A model generated the notes under the pieces. It saw only the letters and a list, made by a program, of their open reading frames with translations, made no database searches and had not been told where the DNA came from. This document shows, in pieces, positions 1 through 8,089 of a stretch of 53,164 nt of DNA (positions within the stretch are counted from its first letter, which is position 1; every line of letters starts with the position of its first letter). The DNA comes from Sporolactobacillus inulinus (lineage in GTDB: Bacteria > Bacillota > Bacilli > Bacillales > Sporolactobacillaceae): assembly GCF_006539285.1 (NCBI RefSeq), contig NZ_BJMS01000019.1, positions 1 to 53,164 of the forward strand, written 5' to 3'. Both the position numbers and the translations under genes were made by a program.

Positions 1-217
1 CCTGGTTAAGCAGATAGGTCATCCGACGAGAACCATAAAACGGGTATTTGGTGTACAACTCATCAAGACGATGCTTGATCATAATCTCCCTAGGCGAGGG
101 CAAAACGGGCTTGTAGTAGAGGCTTGAACGATTCAGCGAGAGAAGCTCCGACTGTTTCTTGATGGGCAGTTCCGGATCTTCCCAATCGACTAAAATCAAG
201 CGGTCATCGCGTGACAT
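1..217 (-). CDS. IS3-family transposase OrfB, N-terminal part (continues beyond window)
   Basis: Reading the minus strand from ATG at 217 gives about 72 residues beginning MSRDDRLILVDW and continuing with ELPIKKQSELLSLNRSSLYY and PSPREIMIKHRLDELY. This is the helix-turn-helix and linker segment that precedes the DDE catalytic core in IS3 OrfB proteins. The catalytic part lies outside the window. The start overlaps the last codons of orfA in another frame, so the active enzyme is probably an OrfAB fusion made by -1 frameshifting on the nearby A run. No disruption is visible in the part present. Confidence 0.85.
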   Translation of the reverse strand, partial: MSRDDRLILVDWEDPELPIKKQSELLSLNRSSLYYKPVLPSPREIMIKHRLDELYTKYPFYGSRRMTYLLNQ

Positions 218-506
218 CGTCGTAGCCAGATTTTTTTTTAAGCCACGAGAGTTCCGTGGTTAAACGACCAACTTCGCCATAGAGTCGGTCAATTTTTTCT
301 TCGTATTCCTCCTGCATCCGGCTCTGATCATTCTGCTTACGATCGAAGAGCTGTGGGAGCTGGTCTAGAGCAGTCTTTTTCCATTGCCGAAGCTGATTGA
401 CATGAACACCGTACGCAGAGGACAATTCACTTAACGTCTTTTCCTCTTTCAGAATTTCGAGCACGACTTTGACTTTGAATGTTTGAGAATAAGATTTTCG
501 TTTCAT
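204..506 (-). CDS. IS3-family transposase OrfA (helix-turn-helix protein)
   Basis: This 100-residue protein starts MKRKSYSQTFKVKVVLEIL, the standard HTH_Tnp_1 opening of IS3 OrfA. The recognition helix region follows (YGVHVNQLRQWKK, about residues 33-45). A leucine-rich coiled coil comes next (about 65-92), which in this family mediates OrfA/OrfAB multimerisation. OrfA binds the IS ends and regulates transposition. The frame is intact and ends just inside orfB. The A9 run encoding KKK is the likely frameshift site. The element truncates the neighbouring radical SAM gene. Confidence 0.9.
   Translation of the reverse strand: MKRKSYSQTFKVKVVLEILKEEKTLSELSSAYGVHVNQLRQWKKTALDQLPQLFDRKQNDQSRMQEEYEEKIDRLYGEVGRLTTELSWLKKKSGYDDVTR
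229..240 (-). other. candidate programmed -1 frameshift site of the IS3 element
   Basis: In the minus-strand mRNA a run of nine A (positions 239-231) encodes the Lys-Lys-Lys of WLKKKSGY near the OrfA C-terminus, just before the orfB ATG at 217. Long A runs of this kind are the usual slippery sites that fuse OrfA and OrfB in IS3 elements. That it works here is inference. Confidence 0.6.
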
Positions 507-554
507 AGATATACCTTAACACATCCTTATTTCGTGTCTGAATTCTTGGGTCCA

Positions 555-830
555 TTATAGAAGACTTTTTTTGGGATTTAAGCCATTAGTGAATAAGGGC
601 TCGTTACCACCAACATTAATTGTTTCAACACCCAAGTCCGCAACCTGTTCAACAACTCGGTCTATAATATCAACACTTAAATCCATTCCTTTGTGTCTAC
701 TACTCATAGAGTAACAGTGAGCACATCTATATGGGCATTCATTTCCCAATGTCCACCCAATGTTCTTAATATTGATCTCACATTCAGATAACTTTTCCAG
801 TTCATCTTGTTGTAACATTTCACTCATCAT
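555..830 (-). pseudogene. radical SAM enzyme, truncated by IS3 insertion
   Basis: The surviving 91 residues contain the radical SAM cluster motif CPYRCAHCYS (Cys-x3-Cys-x2-Cys, about residues 33-40) and a following GGNEPLFTNG stretch that resembles the glycine-rich GGEP motif binding SAM. The frame then runs into the IS3 end and stops, so the rest of the barrel and any SPASM/auxiliary-cluster domain are lost. Full-length relatives are typically 300-450 residues. A strong ribosome-binding site (GAGGAGG, 8 nt spacing) precedes the ATG at 830. The gene is the last of the NRPS/B12-radical SAM operon. CX3CX2C enzymes with similar N-termini often modify peptides, but the substrate is unknown. The remnant is almost certainly inactive. 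Confidence 0.8.
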
Positions 831-850
831 AGTATACTCCTCCTCGTATA

Positions 851-931
851 TTAGTAGTTAGTAGTAAGAGCTCGATCTAAGAGAATTTCCAGTTGGATCC
901 GGATACCTGAAAAGACTCCTGGATTCCTCAT
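851..931 (-). CDS. 26-residue ORF between two radical SAM genes (possible peptide substrate or leader)
   Basis: The ATG (931-929) overlaps the TGA stop of the B12-radical SAM gene in an ATGA arrangement, and a TAA at 853-851 closes 26 codons. The peptide begins MRNPGVFSG, has a central hydrophobic/acidic part (LEILLDRAL) and ends TTNY. The next gene's ribosome-binding site starts about 10 nt downstream. Position between two radical SAM genes and start-stop coupling make translation plausible, and a RiPP-type precursor peptide is one reading. Against it, there is no good independent ribosome-binding site, the peptide is short, and chance ORFs of this size are common. Function is unproven. Confidence 0.35.
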   Translation of the reverse strand: MRNPGVFSGIRIQLEILLDRALTTNY

Positions 932-2478
932 AAAAATTTACTCATTTTCCCTGTATAAACCATTTCGTTTTTTTCATATATCCTATCTAATTCCAATTCA
1001 ATTTCACTATAAAAATCCTTATTTTCGCTAAAATGCTTAGTAATTAACAAATCAAGGTTTTTCCCCAATTGATTATTATTAACACTATCTGCAACATCTA
1101 TCATTTTTTCAAAAAGAAGAATGTCTCTGTCATGTACCTTTAAATACAAAGTGTAAAATTCTTCATATCGCATTTTGTTGATAAGAGCTTTTGGAGCAGA
1201 CATGGGATCAATTAGTCTATCGTAGAACGAACTGTTAATTCTTTGGTACCTTTTTAATGACCCGTATATTTTATTAACTTTAAAATTCAATATGGGATAT
1301 GAATAATTTCCATTTTTTTTGACTGTAACATTTTTATACCTTTTTTTTACATAGTTTCCAAATGATGTTCCTTCAGCTGCATATACCTCACTAAAGATTC
1401 CTTTAATAATGATTTCTCTATGAGACTTTAAAAATTCTAAATTTTGTTTTAATTCTTCCATCGTTGTTCTATCATCAAAAAGCATATAACCAGCTTGAAC
1501 ATAGATTTTGTATTTTTTAAAGATATTCAAGGCATTAATATTATCAATTAAAGAAGCTTTTTTCCCAATGCGCTTTAAAGTATCTTTTGATCCATTTTCT
1601 ATTCCACAAGATACAGCAAATAAACCTGCCTCTGCTAAATATTTTATTTTTTCCTCCGACACTTGATCCGCTCTCAAAGATATTCTAAATAATAGTTCGT
1701 TTAGTTCTCGATTATTTCTGAATTCCAAAAATCGTTTAGCCCAATGTTCATCTCTGTCTCCCTCTAAAAAACTATCATCAACAAATTTAAACACCCTTGC
1801 ACCTTTATTATACAAGTATACTAACACTGAAAAAATACTATCCAAGCTCATACATCGCCATTTTTGTGTGCAATAAAATTTTGAAATTGAACAAAATGTA
1901 CAAAATCCATAACATCCTTTTGATGATATTACATTTGTACTTGCCTTCTTCTTCAATATCATTGATAGGTATTTTCTCTCGTGGATATTAGGTAAATCAT
2001 CTAATCTTCCAGCCGGATACTGTGGAGCAATAATCAAGTTATTTTCATCAAAAAAAGCTACATTATGAATGTCCTTTTTAACTCTCTTCCCAACATAAAA
2101 TTCATATACATCAACAATCGCTTTATCTCCTTCCCCAATCATTACTAAGTCACACCCAATTTGTAATAAACTTTCATAATCAAATGTTCCTCCATATCCT
2201 CCGACAACTAATGGAATATGTTCTGGTAAAGTTTCTCTTAATACTTTAATCTCTTTTATATTGCTCAGGCATCCAGATACTCCAACAAAAAGAGTTGAAC
2301 TAAAATCAAAGTTTGATATGAGATTATATGTGTTTAGATTTTCTAACCACAGGTCAACGTAATTACTTTGAACCCCTATGTTTTTTAAAGCAGCCTGCAA
2401 ATAATATATACCTAAATTTTCTTCTGGGGTTCGATGTGATTCAATATTCAGAACTAAAAACAAGGGGGTTTTATTCAT
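928..2478 (-). CDS. B12-binding-domain radical SAM protein
   Basis: This 516-residue protein has an N-terminal cobalamin-binding-type Rossmann domain. Residues about 1-130 include VGVSGCLSNIKEIKVL and a VVGGYGG...MIGEGD pattern usual in this class. The radical SAM core begins near residue 190 with SSKGCYGFCTFCSI (Cys-x3-Cys-x2-Cys, binding a 4Fe-4S cluster). Such enzymes typically methylate unactivated carbon or phosphorus, or rearrange rings, on antibiotic or peptide intermediates. The start overlaps the stop of the NRPS gene (ATGA at 2478-2475), so the two are translationally coupled and probably act on the same product. The gene is very AT-rich compared with the chromosomal genes to the right, suggesting horizontal acquisition. 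The substrate cannot be read from the sequence. Confidence 0.85.
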   Translation of the reverse strand: MNKTPLFLVLNIESHRTPEENLGIYYLQAALKNIGVQSNYVDLWLENLNTYNLISNFDFSSTLFVGVSGCLSNIKEIKVLRETLPEHIPLVVGGYGGTFDYESLLQIGCDLVMIGEGDKAIVDVYEFYVGKRVKKDIHNVAFFDENNLIIAPQYPAGRLDDLPNIHERKYLSMILKKKASTNVISSKGCYGFCTFCSISKFYCTQKWRCMSLDSIFSVLVYLYNKGARVFKFVDDSFLEGDRDEHWAKRFLEFRNNRELNELLFRISLRADQVSEEKIKYLAEAGLFAVSCGIENGSKDTLKRIGKKASLIDNINALNIFKKYKIYVQAGYMLFDDRTTMEELKQNLEFLKSHREIIIKGIFSEVYAAEGTSFGNYVKKRYKNVTVKKNGNYSYPILNFKVNKIYGSLKRYQRINSSFYDRLIDPMSAPKALINKMRYEEFYTLYLKVHDRDILLFEKMIDVADSVNNNQLGKNLDLLITKHFSENKDFYSEIELELDRIYEKNEMVYTGKMSKFL

Positions 2479-5400
2479 AAAATATCCTCCCCCATATCTA
2501 AGCCACCAAGTGAATATATATATCCATTTTGTTCACAAATAAAACAGGTAAATCTTATTTTTTCCGGATTTAATTTAAAAAGGCTACGCTGGGCCATTCT
2601 TAATTTATCTTCCATTTTTTCAATTTCGTTCGAATAAAGTACTCCTAAATAATTTATGTTATAGTGAATTTTTTCAAGACACATTAACTGTTCTTTATTA
2701 GCAATATTAGATGATGTTTGCAAATAGTCTATATGGTATCCATTATTAATATATTGTTCAATATAATTCTGTTCACTTAATGAATAAAGATTTTTCATTT
2801 TTTTTGTATCAAAAGCTGTATATATATTGCAATGAAAATCTGATAATGTTTTTCTATAGTTTATCCCATTGAATTTTCTTCCATCCTTAATAACTTGAAA
2901 TACATGCTTGAAACACTTTGTTTTTCTTGATACTACTGAAGCGATACAATCAAATAATTCATTAATTTTATTATCTTTATTGATTTTATCAAGCGGAATT
3001 ATCATTTTTTTTATCCCTTGATTGATATCATATACAAAGCTATCGCTACAAAATTTTTGATATTTTTTAATTTTTCTAAAATATCCAGACCCAATAAAGC
3101 TGTTCAGAGTATTTTCGTTATTGCAAGAAATAGCTTCATTAATGAAAGAAGAGTAGGATGGAATATTATTGATTTCGTAACTGTTATTTTCATATTTTCT
3201 TATGAAATCCATTTTTATCTGATTTAAAGAAAATGCATCCGCAATTAAGTGACTGATAAATAGCGTAGTACTGCCTTTCTTAAAAGATTTACGATTAATT
3301 GATATTCGATATAACAGATTATTTTGCGCATTATTTTGTATATCCTTTTTAATTCTTCTTTCAATTTTAGCTACTTCGTTTCCTGATTGATGCATCTCAT
3401 CAATGAAAAGATAATTACAAAAAATCATTCTCATATCTACATTTTCTACAAATTGATCTTGTTGAATTTTGCACCTTAATAATTGTTGCTCTTTAATAAT
3501 GGCGTTCCAAACCAATATAATTTTCCAATAATTTGGTTTTTCAAGATTAATATTAACGCTATTCACGCCCCAAAAATTTTTAGATAGAAAAAATTCTTGT
3601 CTACTAAAAAGAGGAAATTTTTTGTGGAATTTACTTATTTGGTGTTGATTAAACATTTCCGCCTTATTGCCATCAACTATTATATTATCAACTTTTTGCA
3701 TATGATCACTTAGCTGATTGTTCAGTATTTCTAATAGTTGCAATTCATTCAATGTAGAACAATATATTATCTTTTCATCATCTTTTTGGAATAAATTTAT
3801 TCCAATTTTTTCCCATTGAAAATCAAAGTCATCATTTTTTTCTAAATCTTCATTAATTCCTTTTTTTATAAATTCGAGAAATTCTCCGAAAATTGGTCTT
3901 GCATAAAGCTGATCTAATTTAATTTTATAACCAATATCGTCAGCAACTTCAGACAACATGATCACTGAATCAAGAGAATCACCGCCTAGTAAGAAAAAAT
4001 GACTGTCACTGGTGATCTTTACCTTTAGTATTTTTCCCCAAATTCTTTTTAATTTTATTTCAATTTTATCATCTTCATTTTTCAAACTTTTAGGGTTATT
4101 TTCCGAATATTCTACAGCTAGATGTTCAAGCTTTTCATTGTCTATTTTACCGTTTTTATTAATAGGAAAATCCTCAATTTTTATAAAAAGCTTAGGAACT
4201 AATGTTGCCTCTAAATGAGCAATGAGTTTTTTTTGTATCTCCTGCGGAGCAACACGTAGGCCAGTTTTAATAATATAAAAAGCTACTAGAATATCTTTCC
4301 CTTTAACGTTTATTTGCTTTACAACCACATTTTTTACTTGATTGATGTGGGTAAGAATATTTTTTTCTATTTCCTCTGCTTCCACACGAACTCCATGAAT
4401 TTTCATCTGACCATCTATTCTGCCACAAAAATAGTAGTTACCACTCCTTTTTTCTCCATAGTCACCAGTTCTGTAATATTCTTTGCCGAATATATTAATC
4501 ATTTTTCTCTTTGTTAAAATGGGTTCCTTATAATATCCTGAAAAAAGTCCTTCACCTGCTAGAATAATCTCTCCAATAGTATTTTCTTTTTGTATTATAT
4601 TTTTATTTTCATCCATTATTTCAACAATTACATTTGGTAAGGGTTTTCCTATAGGGATTTCTTTTAATTGTTCTTTAATAATTTTATATGCGGTGACGCC
4701 AACTGAGTCCTCAGTTGGTCCATATACATTCCATAAATCAAAGTTCACTTCATTTTGTCTATACATATCAGCTATTGAAAGCGGGAACTTTTCTCCACCC
4801 ACTAAAAGATGTTTTAGTTTTAAAAATTTATTATTATTAATGATTGTGGTAAATATTCTCGTTAGTATGCTTGGTGAAGTTAAATAATGCGTTACCCCAT
4901 ATCTTTCCAAGTACTCAGGAATTTTTAAAAAACTATCAGACTCATCTAATATTGTTAAACTACCACCACTAAAAACCCATCCCAACAATTGACAATAGGC
5001 AGCATCAAATGAATAATTAGCTGAAAACAGATAATTATCTTCTTCTTGAAAATTTATGACATCAATTAAATGAAAAAATCTACTAATAAGTGCATTATCC
5101 GTTAAAATGCACCCTTTGGGATCGCCAGTGGTTCCTGAAGTCATCAAAATTACTAAAACATCATCGTCTCTATATTTTAAATTTGGCATCAGATTAGAGT
5201 CTGAATATTGTAGTTTATCAATGCTGAAAGCAGAAGGAAATGAATATTCAAAATCAGTTATAACTGCGCATGGTTTAATTTTGCTATATATTTTAATGGC
5301 TTTTTCAAACGGAATCTGTTTAGGTAACGGTAAAACAGTCTTGCCCGCAAGCCATAACGAGAAAATTAACTTTGTTACTTGTACATTGTCATTGATTCTA

Positions 5401-5576
5401 ATTGCAATAATTTTATTATCTTTAGAAAAGCTTTTTAATATCTGACTAGCCATGCAATTAATTTCGTTTAAAAATTGATTATAAGTTTGCTCACCATTTT
5501 TGGAATAGACCAAGATTTTATTGGGTTTTTTTTCAGCATTTTTCTTTAAGATGTCGAAAATTAATTTTCTATTCAT
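2475..5576 (-). CDS. non-ribosomal peptide synthetase, A-T-C architecture
   Basis: The chosen ATG at 5576 (MNRKLIFDILKKNAEKKPNK) follows an AGGTGGTGG ribosome-binding site. The frame stays open 46 codons further upstream, but that part does not look like protein. The 1033-residue product has an adenylation domain (about 1-530) with motifs TSGTTGDPKG, YGPTEDS, YRTGDYG, GRIDGQMKIHGVRVE and the A10 lysine in NKNGKID. The FDAA of the binding pocket (Asp) suggests an alpha-amino acid substrate. A thiolation domain follows (LGGDSLDS, Ser carrying phosphopantetheine, about 590), then a condensation-like domain (about 660-1030) with ISHLIADAFS in place of HHxxxDG. There is no thioesterase. It probably activates one amino acid and joins it to another amine. 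The product is unknown. Confidence 0.85.
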   Translation of the reverse strand: MNRKLIFDILKKNAEKKPNKILVYSKNGEQTYNQFLNEINCMASQILKSFSKDNKIIAIRINDNVQVTKLIFSLWLAGKTVLPLPKQIPFEKAIKIYSKIKPCAVITDFEYSFPSAFSIDKLQYSDSNLMPNLKYRDDDVLVILMTSGTTGDPKGCILTDNALISRFFHLIDVINFQEEDNYLFSANYSFDAAYCQLLGWVFSGGSLTILDESDSFLKIPEYLERYGVTHYLTSPSILTRIFTTIINNNKFLKLKHLLVGGEKFPLSIADMYRQNEVNFDLWNVYGPTEDSVGVTAYKIIKEQLKEIPIGKPLPNVIVEIMDENKNIIQKENTIGEIILAGEGLFSGYYKEPILTKRKMINIFGKEYYRTGDYGEKRSGNYYFCGRIDGQMKIHGVRVEAEEIEKNILTHINQVKNVVVKQINVKGKDILVAFYIIKTGLRVAPQEIQKKLIAHLEATLVPKLFIKIEDFPINKNGKIDNEKLEHLAVEYSENNPKSLKNEDDKIEIKLKRIWGKILKVKITSDSHFFLLGGDSLDSVIMLSEVADDIGYKIKLDQLYARPIFGEFLEFIKKGINEDLEKNDDFDFQWEKIGINLFQKDDEKIIYCSTLNELQLLEILNNQLSDHMQKVDNIIVDGNKAEMFNQHQISKFHKKFPLFSRQEFFLSKNFWGVNSVNINLEKPNYWKIILVWNAIIKEQQLLRCKIQQDQFVENVDMRMIFCNYLFIDEMHQSGNEVAKIERRIKKDIQNNAQNNLLYRISINRKSFKKGSTTLFISHLIADAFSLNQIKMDFIRKYENNSYEINNIPSYSSFINEAISCNNENTLNSFIGSGYFRKIKKYQKFCSDSFVYDINQGIKKMIIPLDKINKDNKINELFDCIASVVSRKTKCFKHVFQVIKDGRKFNGINYRKTLSDFHCNIYTAFDTKKMKNLYSLSEQNYIEQYINNGYHIDYLQTSSNIANKEQLMCLEKIHYNINYLGVLYSNEIEKMEDKLRMAQRSLFKLNPEKIRFTCFICEQNGYIYSLGGLDMGEDIL

Positions 5577-5731
5577 ACAATTCCACCACCTATGTTGTAA
5601 TTGTATCATTATAGGGCTATTATAAAGGTCACAGTGTATTATTATTGAATTATCCTGCATCTTGGACTCTGTCACGATGTAATAGTAGAAAACTAAATTT
5701 AATGCCATATTCACTTTAAACCAATTGGTAT
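5577..5731. other. upstream region of the NRPS operon
   Basis: This AT-rich stretch lies between the NRPS start and the end of the nested IS3 element. It probably held the operon promoter. I cannot assign convincing -35/-10 boxes. Before the IS insertion it would have been joined to the ATP-grasp upstream region (7841-8089), making a divergent promoter region. Confidence 0.4.
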
Positions 5732-5755
5732 GTCAACACTTAATCAAACAAAATT

Positions 5756-6400
5756 TTAAGGGTGTGTCAACTTGTATTCTGTTGGTGTTAGGTAATCGAG
5801 TGAACCATGTATTCGGATGTTGTTAAACCAGTTCACATAATCAAATAATTCAAGATCAAGTATTTGTTGGCTAGGAAAAACTTGGTGACTGACAAACTCT
5901 GTTTTGATGATCTTGAATGCGGCTTCTGCGACGGCGTTATCATAAGGAGCCCCTTTGTGGCTCAAGGATCGGTCATCAATGAGCTGGTTCTTAAACTTAT
6001 TTCCTCTATCCGTATGGAATAACTCCAAACGGTTGAGATCACTTTTAACAGTGGCAAAGACACGATGGACTAATGCCGCATCTTTATTGGGTTCTGAACT
6101 ATACCCACTAATCTCACGATTATATAAATCGACAAGCATGCAGATATAATGCCAGCTTTGTTGAACCCGGTCATAGGTGAAATCGCTGACCACAACCTTC
6201 AGTTCTTGCTCCTGATGGAATTGACGATTCAACGTATTTCCGACTGGAGATTCATTACATCCTTTGGGATTGGGGCTTAAATTGAGCGATCGTATACTTC
6301 GAGACCAATCCCTGCTCCTTCATGATGCGCCCAATCCGTCGTCGTGACACCTGCTCGCCTTTTTTATCAGAGCTATTTTCGATGTCTGAAGAGCCGCGTC
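5756..6400 (-). pseudogene. IS3-family OrfB, C-terminal DDE part, frameshifted
   Basis: The long open part (5756-6232) carries the integrase core: first Asp in VVSDFTYDRV, second Asp in LFHTDRGNKF, Glu in NAVAEAAFK, ending NIRIHGSLDYLTPTEYKL. Upstream in another frame the same protein continues backwards (KKGEQVSRRRIGRIMKEQGL, then KYTIAQFKP), so a frameshift sits near 6265-6275. The N-terminal roughly 60-90 residues are missing, replaced by the inserted transposon. It is the partner of the orfA remnant at 7482-7764. Confidence 0.8.
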
Positions 6401-6592
6401 AGTATTGGACCGACGCGAGGGCTAAAAATAACCTTCTCCCAGTTTAATCGCACACTCATGCGGCTTTCACGTGTACAAGAGGGGAAAACGTTCCTTTTCC
6501 TCCCATAAAAATCCATAGAAAAAAAGATGCCTGATTCCCAGTATGGTAAAATAATGTTGCGAACAAATTTTACATGAAGGAAGGCATCTTTT

Positions 6593-7376
6593 ATGGCAAT
6601 TATACCACAGACTAATCTGTTTTCATGGATCGATTTTAACGTGATGGGCGATTTAGAACGCCTGCGGCTGGTGCTTGATTATCTGCCTGATGAAAAACTC
6701 GTGTCCCAATGGGAAGACGAGCGAAAAAACGGATGTAATGATTACCCGATCCGCGCCGTTTGGAACTCTTTTCTGGCCGGGATTGTTTTTCAGCACCTAT
6801 CAATCGAGAGCCTGCGCCGAGAGTTGTCCCGTAATGCTCAGCTCCGTTGGTTGTGCGGTTTTGAGGAAGACCAGGTACCTTCTGCAGCGGTTTACACCCG
6901 ATTCACGAAAAAGCCGACTCGAGACCAAGAGACAATCACCGATCTTTTTGAGCAGTTGGTCGCGGACTGTTATCATCTGTTTCCTGCGTTTGGCGCGCAT
7001 CTGGTCATCGATAGTAAGCCGATCGCTTCTTTTGTCCGGAAAAACGGAGCGGACGGCGACGCTAGCTCCGACAGCGACGCCGATCACAGTAAGAAATCCT
7101 ATCAGGGCATTGGTGCACAGACGGAAAGCTATGGAAAAGCTCGTAAAGTGGTTTGGTTATAAGTTGCACCTGATTATCGATGCGGAAACGGAGTTGCCGA
7201 TCGACTATTTGGTGACACGCGCCTCGTCCTCGGACATCACGACGGCTCACAAAATGATTGATCAGTTGAAGACGGCGCATCCGGAAAAGCTGGTTAAAGC
7301 TCAGGCAGCGATGCTGGACAAAGGGTATGACGATGAAAAATGATCACGCGTCTCTGGGATGATCATCAGTGCTCTT
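6593..7376 (+). pseudogene. DDE transposase (IS4/IS5/IS1182-like), frameshifted
   Basis: The N-terminal part (6593-7162) begins MAIIPQTNLFSWIDFNVMG and includes a DUF772-like region (YPIRAVWNSFLAGIVFQHLS) and HLVIDSKPIASF, whose Asp is a likely first catalytic residue. After a frameshift near 7135-7160 the protein continues as KWFGYKLHLIIDAETELPI and then AMLDKGYDDEK. After a further frameshift at about 7343 it runs as ITRLWDDHQ. The C-terminal part with the catalytic Glu is missing. It lies inside the IS3 element in opposite orientation. Its exact ends were not found, although a CGCGTC/GACGCG inverted repeat occurs near 6396-6418. Confidence 0.75.
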
Positions 7377-7481
7377 CCTGATCACGGAATTGGGCTTCGT
7401 AATAATACGTACTTCGAGCTATTGGTAGGACGTCGCACATTGCTGATACTGAGTATTTGTGACGGTTCTGACGAATCACAT

Positions 7482-7764
7482 CTACTTTCGTCCCGAGACC
7501 CGTGCGGCTTGTTTTAAAATGTCATTTTCCATCCTGAGCGTCTGATTTTCTTTCCGATGATGAACGATCTCCTCTTGCCCAGGAGTTCGATTATCTTTTT
7601 CTTTAAAGGAACCACTTCTCTCGGACTGGTGTATCCATTTATCAAAGGCCGAAGGCATTAGGTCATATTCCTTAATGATCTCCTGTCGAGGTTTTCCCTG
7701 AAGCATGCAGACTGACAATTTGTTCTTTGAACTCTTTTGAGAAGGTTCTCCGTTCTCGTTTCAT
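7482..7764 (-). pseudogene. IS3-family OrfA, frameshifted
   Basis: From ATG at 7764 the minus strand reads MKRERRTFSKEFKEQIVSLHASGK, a typical IS3 OrfA start. An extra A in an AAAA run then shifts the frame, and the protein continues PRQEIIKEYDLMPSAFDKWI with a coiled-coil end (KENQTLRMENDILKQAA). One frameshift inactivates it. It belongs with the OrfB remnant at 5756-6400. Confidence 0.8.
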
Positions 7765-7969
7765 GATCCTTTTCTCCCTTGGTCTATTTGAACCAAGTGT
7801 ACATGACCTTAATTTCTCTGTCCAACTAAGTGTAACCTATGCAAATCGTTATAAACAGTGATGTAGAACGAGTATACAAAATTGGTACAGATGGCTATTT
7901 TATCAGATTTTAAAGATTCCATGTTATACATTTTGAGAATGTAAGTTATTATGACTAAGTTGGAAAACT

Positions 7970-8056
7970 TTGACTAAATCTATCTATCCAAAAAAGCAAC
8001 ATGAAGGATTACTGGTAAAAGCACATACAAACTCAAAGGTCGGTTTCTTTGTTTAG
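7970..8056 (+). CDS. possible 28-residue ORF upstream of the ATP-grasp gene (doubtful)
   Basis: A TTG-initiated frame of 28 codons (MTKSIYPKKQHEGLLVK..., ending VGFFV) lies 33 nt before the ATP-grasp start. The ribosome-binding site is poor and the start codon is weak. It is listed only because ATP-grasp peptide ligases sometimes sit beside tiny substrate genes. Chance is the more likely explanation. Confidence 0.15.
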   Translation: MTKSIYPKKQHEGLLVKAHTNSKVGFFV

Positions 8057-8089
8057 AGTTCTAAATTTGTAAAGAATGGAGTGGGAATT

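Larger units (their letters stand above)
1..561 (-). mobile_element. IS3-family insertion sequence, cut by window edge
   Basis: The element holds orfA (204-506) and the start of orfB (1-217), overlapping in different frames with an A9 slippery run at the junction, the classic IS3 layout. Its left end (minus-strand sense) is placed by inference near 555-561, where the radical SAM reading frame abruptly ends and the minus strand reads TGGACCCAAGAATTC. The other end is outside the window, so the target duplication cannot be tested. Confidence 0.8.
5732..7837 (-). mobile_element. IS3-family element interrupted by a second transposon (nested)
   Basis: Left sequence GTCAACACTTA and the reverse complement of the right sequence, GGTTACACTTA, are similar inverted ends. 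Each is followed inward, after 12-13 variable bases, by TTAAGG. The element is flanked by TAT on both sides (5729-5731 and 7838-7840), fitting the 3-bp duplications of IS3 elements. Inside are orfA (7482-7764) and the C-terminal part of orfB (5756-about 6400), both broken, separated by an opposite-strand DDE transposase (6593-about 7376). The end assignment is inference from short matches. Confidence 0.6.

Noticed and set aside
5577-5714. 46-codon N-terminal extension of the NRPS frame
   Set aside because: It lacks adenylation-domain similarity, and a strong ribosome-binding site precedes ATG 5576.
6675-7343. Separate 222-codon plus-strand gene overlapping the transposase
   Set aside because: Only its last 70 codons resemble protein, and they are the frameshifted continuation of the transposase at 6593.
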